A stretch of DNA of 8,706 nucleotides from Armatimonadota bacterium (GTDB lineage Bacteria; Armatimonadota; Zipacnadia; Zipacnadales; JABUFB01). The stretch lies in assembly GCA_018056145.1 (NCBI GenBank), contig JAGPGE010000217.1:1-8706 (forward strand), in the 5' to 3' direction. Both the position numbers and the translations under genes were made by a program. Shown here piece by piece: positions 7,301 to 8,706 of this stretch. The notes beneath the pieces were generated by a model. That model made no database searches, was not told the DNA's origin, and worked only from the letters and a program-made list of their open reading frames with translations. Numbering within the stretch: the stretch's first letter is position 1; the number at the start of each line of letters is the position of its first letter.

Positions 7301-7718
7301 TGGTCAGCCGGAAGCTGACGCGCCTCCAGCCCGTGAAGTCCAGTTCCACCGCGTCGCGCAAGTTGCGGTAGTACACGGGGCGTTCGGGGGCTTTGCGTCC
7401 GAGCTGCATGTCCAGCTTACCGCCCTTGCCGTCGCCGCGCACGTCCAGCTCAACCGACCAGGCTTTGGAGAAGTCAGTGTCCTGGATGAAGCGGCTGAAC
7501 CAGCCGAAATCGAACTCTCCGTACGTGATCTTCCCCTCGAGAACCGCGCCGCGATCCTCATCCTCACCCACCGACATGACCGCGTTCGACTTGCAGCGCC
7601 AACCGTCCAAGCTATTGTCTTCGAAGTCCCAGTTCACTGCCTCGTGCGCGACAGGATTCTGGGCGTGGGCGAACTGGCCGAGCCAAAGAAGACAGATGAG
7701 CGCAGATGCAAGGCGCAT
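4368..7718 (-). CDS. Large secreted polysaccharide-lyase-like protein with two CBM-like domains
   Basis: A 1116-residue multimodular extracellular protein. In order: a signal peptide (1-19, cleavage after A-H-A); a CBM-like sandwich (about 27-183, WDFED at 30-34, FDNIRV at 176-181); a second CBM4/9-like domain (about 211-365, opening LVPNSGFE and closing VWWDDVHL, 356-363); a helical linker (366-462); an alpha-helical region (about 485-790) resembling the alpha/alpha toroid of PL8/15/17/21-type and heparinase-like lyases; and a C-terminal beta-sandwich (about 800-1116). Candidate active-site residues are N633, H637, H638 (PNMDVHH) and Y685, Y687, H688 (ECYVYHQ), because such lyases use Asn/His/Tyr; this is inference. 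I cannot assign a known PL family. The frame is open upstream to an ATG at 7823, but the signal peptide and GGAGG at 7730-7726 place the start at 7718. It heads an operon with the CBM6/35-like gene. Confidence 0.85.
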   Translation of the reverse strand: MRLASALICLLWLGQFAHAQNPVAHEAVNWDFEDNSLDGWRCKSNAVMSVGEDEDRGAVLEGKITYGEFDFGWFSRFIQDTDFSKAWSVELDVRGDGKGGKLDMQLGRKAPERPVYYRNLRDAVELDFTGWRRVSFRLTNFSGPAGRSRTEDLSQVFFLELFITGGRRTGTTEIAFDNIRVIPPTPEQAAILDQYAAEAGKLGGPPALDGSNLVPNSGFEMDLTGQGKPDFWSAGDWGLGSVMTWETDNPLAGERSVSVECASKDQRGSWDLRVPLAPGPWVFQGWYRTRDLQADPNKGVDARVTLVDADGRTIREFHAHGEPSETWKQTTVRFEAPAQTAAAHVYLFNFFAAGKVWWDDVHLGADTQRIAEIEEETRVNAEALEHARGILESTTDGVIQLTQRAGDSDDWKLLLAALEWALDDAKLAIDAGLGTQALATLKDIEDYCRRADEILAQATATPHAQSQAPDLDANPYVANLNQNAAGIAKDTTVYKKGEEGYNQIANAWTFRTLGEQCVVMAWGLLDPRSALRHDPALLKRLLTHYQAITQNHDGGDFNLRREAIYGRDENINRFCISPMMDSLLMLEAEYPWVILPSKREEWLRELRTLVDYQYRTYGPREPLDPVKPRYYPNMDVHHLLIMEWAWRLFGDEKYRDDRDTMLQWLSDALYPMGAWTYIWPQNECYVYHQLNVTFIARYYQVTRDERALEILRRSAGYYPLVHDAEGMTESYTDCSWKHYWSAAAPAGADVIAGMFDDGANKLAALDAAQRGYDKGLAAAYAAPWWKDIEPAPRRDNWLLYDEDIQGPRGQYGRFSFAGTARITPVGEIGKDTFVGCMISDRTNKLLPLDAALQVATVEARLKPDGNHWQNARYCSGREEPSVIVAPDFSTLCVKYRITRPAWGHGSSDEPWEGLQQWFLSENRLIGMLTIRAVEDTTCAGVWGRLRFGMNREFEVGEAGMFRYGSLIARIHDSSFASIETAPSETFFLDKPDKFRSREIIMKDAAAVSGDAPPFSYKAGQQFHFLAEVLPYQSDLADNVKTIREGPVFGFTFTEGARGVTVLHNESADDATYEAQIGEGQARVFAPRGDSAPLAAVNGRATVTIPAKSHVTVVSDR

Positions 7719-7725
7719 GTGCGGG

Positions 7726-7730
7726 CCTCC
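7726..7730 (-). promoter_or_regulatory. Ribosome binding site (GGAGG) of the lyase-like gene
   Basis: On the minus strand GGAGG lies 7 nt before the ATG at 7718, which is followed at once by a good signal peptide. This rejects the 105-nt upstream extension to 7823, whose peptide is Pro/Arg-rich and unlike a leader. Confidence 0.75.
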
Positions 7731-7773
7731 AGGCGGTCGATGATAGAGACCAGTTCGCCGCGCGGGAGTCCCG

Positions 7774-7793
7774 GCCCTCCAGGCAGGGAGGGC
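7774..7793. repeat. Perfect 7-bp hairpin in the divergent promoter region
   Basis: GCCCTCC (7774-7780) and GGAGGGC (7787-7793) flank the loop AGGCAG. The stem is GC-rich and could be an operator palindrome or a 5'-UTR hairpin for either gene. There is no T-tract, so it does not look like a terminator. Confidence 0.5.
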
Positions 7794-7853
7794 GTTACCG
7801 GGCGGCGAAGCACTCATGGTCAAGATCGATCACGCTCACTGGTGGCTCCGCCC

Positions 7854-8706
7854 ATGTCGCGCTCCATCCCCCATCGTATCCTGCGGCCCATCTCCATCTG
7901 CGCTCTCGTGATTCCCGCTCTGACCGCATCTGCACAGGAGACCACGGGCGTGTTCGCTCTCGTCGAGCATAACCTGCCCGAATCGCTCCAGCCCGGGGAG
8001 CGCTTCGTGGGCAGAGCGACCTGGCGCGTTGTTGAGCCCGGCCAGCCGCTGTACACCACTTCGGTGCTGGACTTCTCGGCGACGGGCGCGGTCAAACGCA
8101 CATCACGTCTGCCGAGAGCGGCTTTCACGCCGTGGTACCTACCGAAAGAGCAGGCGCCCGGCGACACGTTCACAATTGCCTTCACGCTGGACGTCGGTGC
8201 GGACTTCCCCCTGGGCGATGCGCTGATCTCACTGCTACTGGCGCGGAATACCCCCGAGAAGGGCTGGCAGTATGCCAATCTGCAGGACGGGCAGGGGAAC
8301 GCAGTTGGCGCCGCATTCCGGTGGCCTCTCAAGATCGCCCGCAGAGCGGGGGAAGTCGAGCCGGTTGGGCCGCTGGTTGCAGGGCGCGTTTCCCCCACTC
8401 TGGATGGGCAGATCGGCCCGGGTGAATGGCGAGGCGCGGGCGAGGCCACATTGCGCGAGAACAACGGCGGCGCTCCGAAGGCCTCCACACGCCTGCGCGT
8501 GGGTTTCGACGACCGCGCACTGTACGTGGCGTTCGACTGCGACGAGACGGACATGGAGAAGACTGCCCGCAACGTATACCCGAACCACGACGGCTCTATC
8601 TGGAACAATGAGTGCGTCGAGGTCTTCCTGGACGCCGCCGGCGACCAGGTGAGCTTCGTGCACTTCATCGCCGATATCCTCAACCAGCGCCACGACCTGC
8701 TGGGCA
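7854..8706 (+). CDS. Secreted CBM9-like domain protein, 3' end outside window
   Basis: An open frame that starts at ATG 7854 and continues past the window edge (284 codons visible, no stop). A weak GGTGG (7841-7845) lies 8 nt upstream. A Sec signal peptide covers about residues 1-27 (cleavage after A-S-A). Residues about 30-165 are a beta-rich region without a recognised family. Residues about 180-284 match the opening of a CBM9-like (DOMON-related) domain: PTLDGQIGPGEW (181-192), then the ALYVAF strand (222-227) and W-N-N-E-C-V-E-V-F-L-D (250-260), the hallmark run of these domains. The family usually forms a module of larger secreted glycan-active proteins, so a catalytic or further domain may follow beyond the edge. 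It is transcribed divergently from the lyase-like operon and could share its control. A long antisense frame over the same bases lacks these signatures. Confidence 0.82.
   Translation, partial: MSRSIPHRILRPISICALVIPALTASAQETTGVFALVEHNLPESLQPGERFVGRATWRVVEPGQPLYTTSVLDFSATGAVKRTSRLPRAAFTPWYLPKEQAPGDTFTIAFTLDVGADFPLGDALISLLLARNTPEKGWQYANLQDGQGNAVGAAFRWPLKIARRAGEVEPVGPLVAGRVSPTLDGQIGPGEWRGAGEATLRENNGGAPKASTRLRVGFDDRALYVAFDCDETDMEKTARNVYPNHDGSIWNNECVEVFLDAAGDQVSFVHFIADILNQRHDLLG

Larger units (their letters stand above)
7719..7853. promoter_or_regulatory. Divergent intergenic promoter region with hairpin and direct repeat
   Basis: These 135 bp separate the starts of the divergent lyase-like and CBM9-like genes, so promoters for both must lie in or near it. 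On the minus strand TATCAT (7745-7740) resembles a -10 box, but no -35 match is seen at the right distance. A perfect 7-bp stem GCCCTCC/GGAGGGC (7774-7780 and 7787-7793) with a 6-nt loop sits in the middle. CCTCCAGGC occurs at 7726-7734 and again at 7776-7784, exactly 50 bp apart; the first copy contains the minus-strand Shine-Dalgarno complement. An operator role is possible but unproven. Confidence 0.4.

Noticed and set aside
7820..8683. A 287-residue antisense open frame on the minus strand
   Set aside because: It is Ser/Pro/Arg-rich with no recognisable motif, while the plus strand over the same bases has a signal peptide and a CBM9-like domain.

Overview
The window is GC-rich bacterial DNA (roughly 63% G+C by eye) with no tRNA, rRNA, CRISPR array, transposase or integrase visible. 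Nearly every product carries an export signal: one Tat signal and four Sec-type signal peptides. The proteins are built from beta-helices, carbohydrate-binding-like beta-sandwiches and an alpha/alpha-toroid plus beta-sandwich that resembles polysaccharide lyases. There is no SusC/SusD pair, transporter or regulator. This combination (a DUF1565-like beta-helix, large secreted multimodular lyase-like proteins, a CBM9-like domain, Shine-Dalgarno-led genes) suggests a free-living glycan degrader such as an Armatimonadota or PVC/Hydrogenedentes-type lineage. The taxonomy is inference only.

Layout. Positions 1-114 are a leader with a good ribosome binding site and perhaps a few codons of an upstream gene. 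A plus-strand three-gene operon follows. The first gene (115-906) encodes a Tat-exported protein whose C-terminal half is made of short Gly-hydrophobic beta repeats like phage or tail fibres. A 73-residue helical protein (903-1124) is coupled to it by an ATGA overlap. The third gene (start best placed at 1152, end 2930) encodes a secreted right-handed beta-helix protein with a DUF1565/PL9-like N-terminus. Positions 2931-3114 separate convergent operons and hold a 33-bp imperfect inverted repeat with an 83-nt spacer.

A minus-strand two-gene operon occupies 7718-3115. Its first gene, 1116 residues (start best placed at 7718, not 7823), encodes a putative polysaccharide lyase with two N-terminal carbohydrate-binding-like domains. 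Its second gene, joined by an ATGA overlap at 4368-4371, encodes a 418-residue secreted protein with a CBM6/CBM35-like module. A 135-bp divergent promoter region (7719-7853) with a small perfect hairpin and a 9-bp direct repeat leads to a plus-strand gene starting at 7854. That gene runs off the end of the window and carries a signal peptide and a CBM9-like domain.

How it may work together: the likely theme is extracellular binding and cleavage of a (probably uronic-acid-containing) polysaccharide, with the beta-helix protein and the toroid protein as candidate lyases and the CBM proteins as targeting partners. The substrate cannot be read from the sequence. The Tat-exported fibre-like protein and its small partner do not fit that theme directly and are the least explained part of the window.
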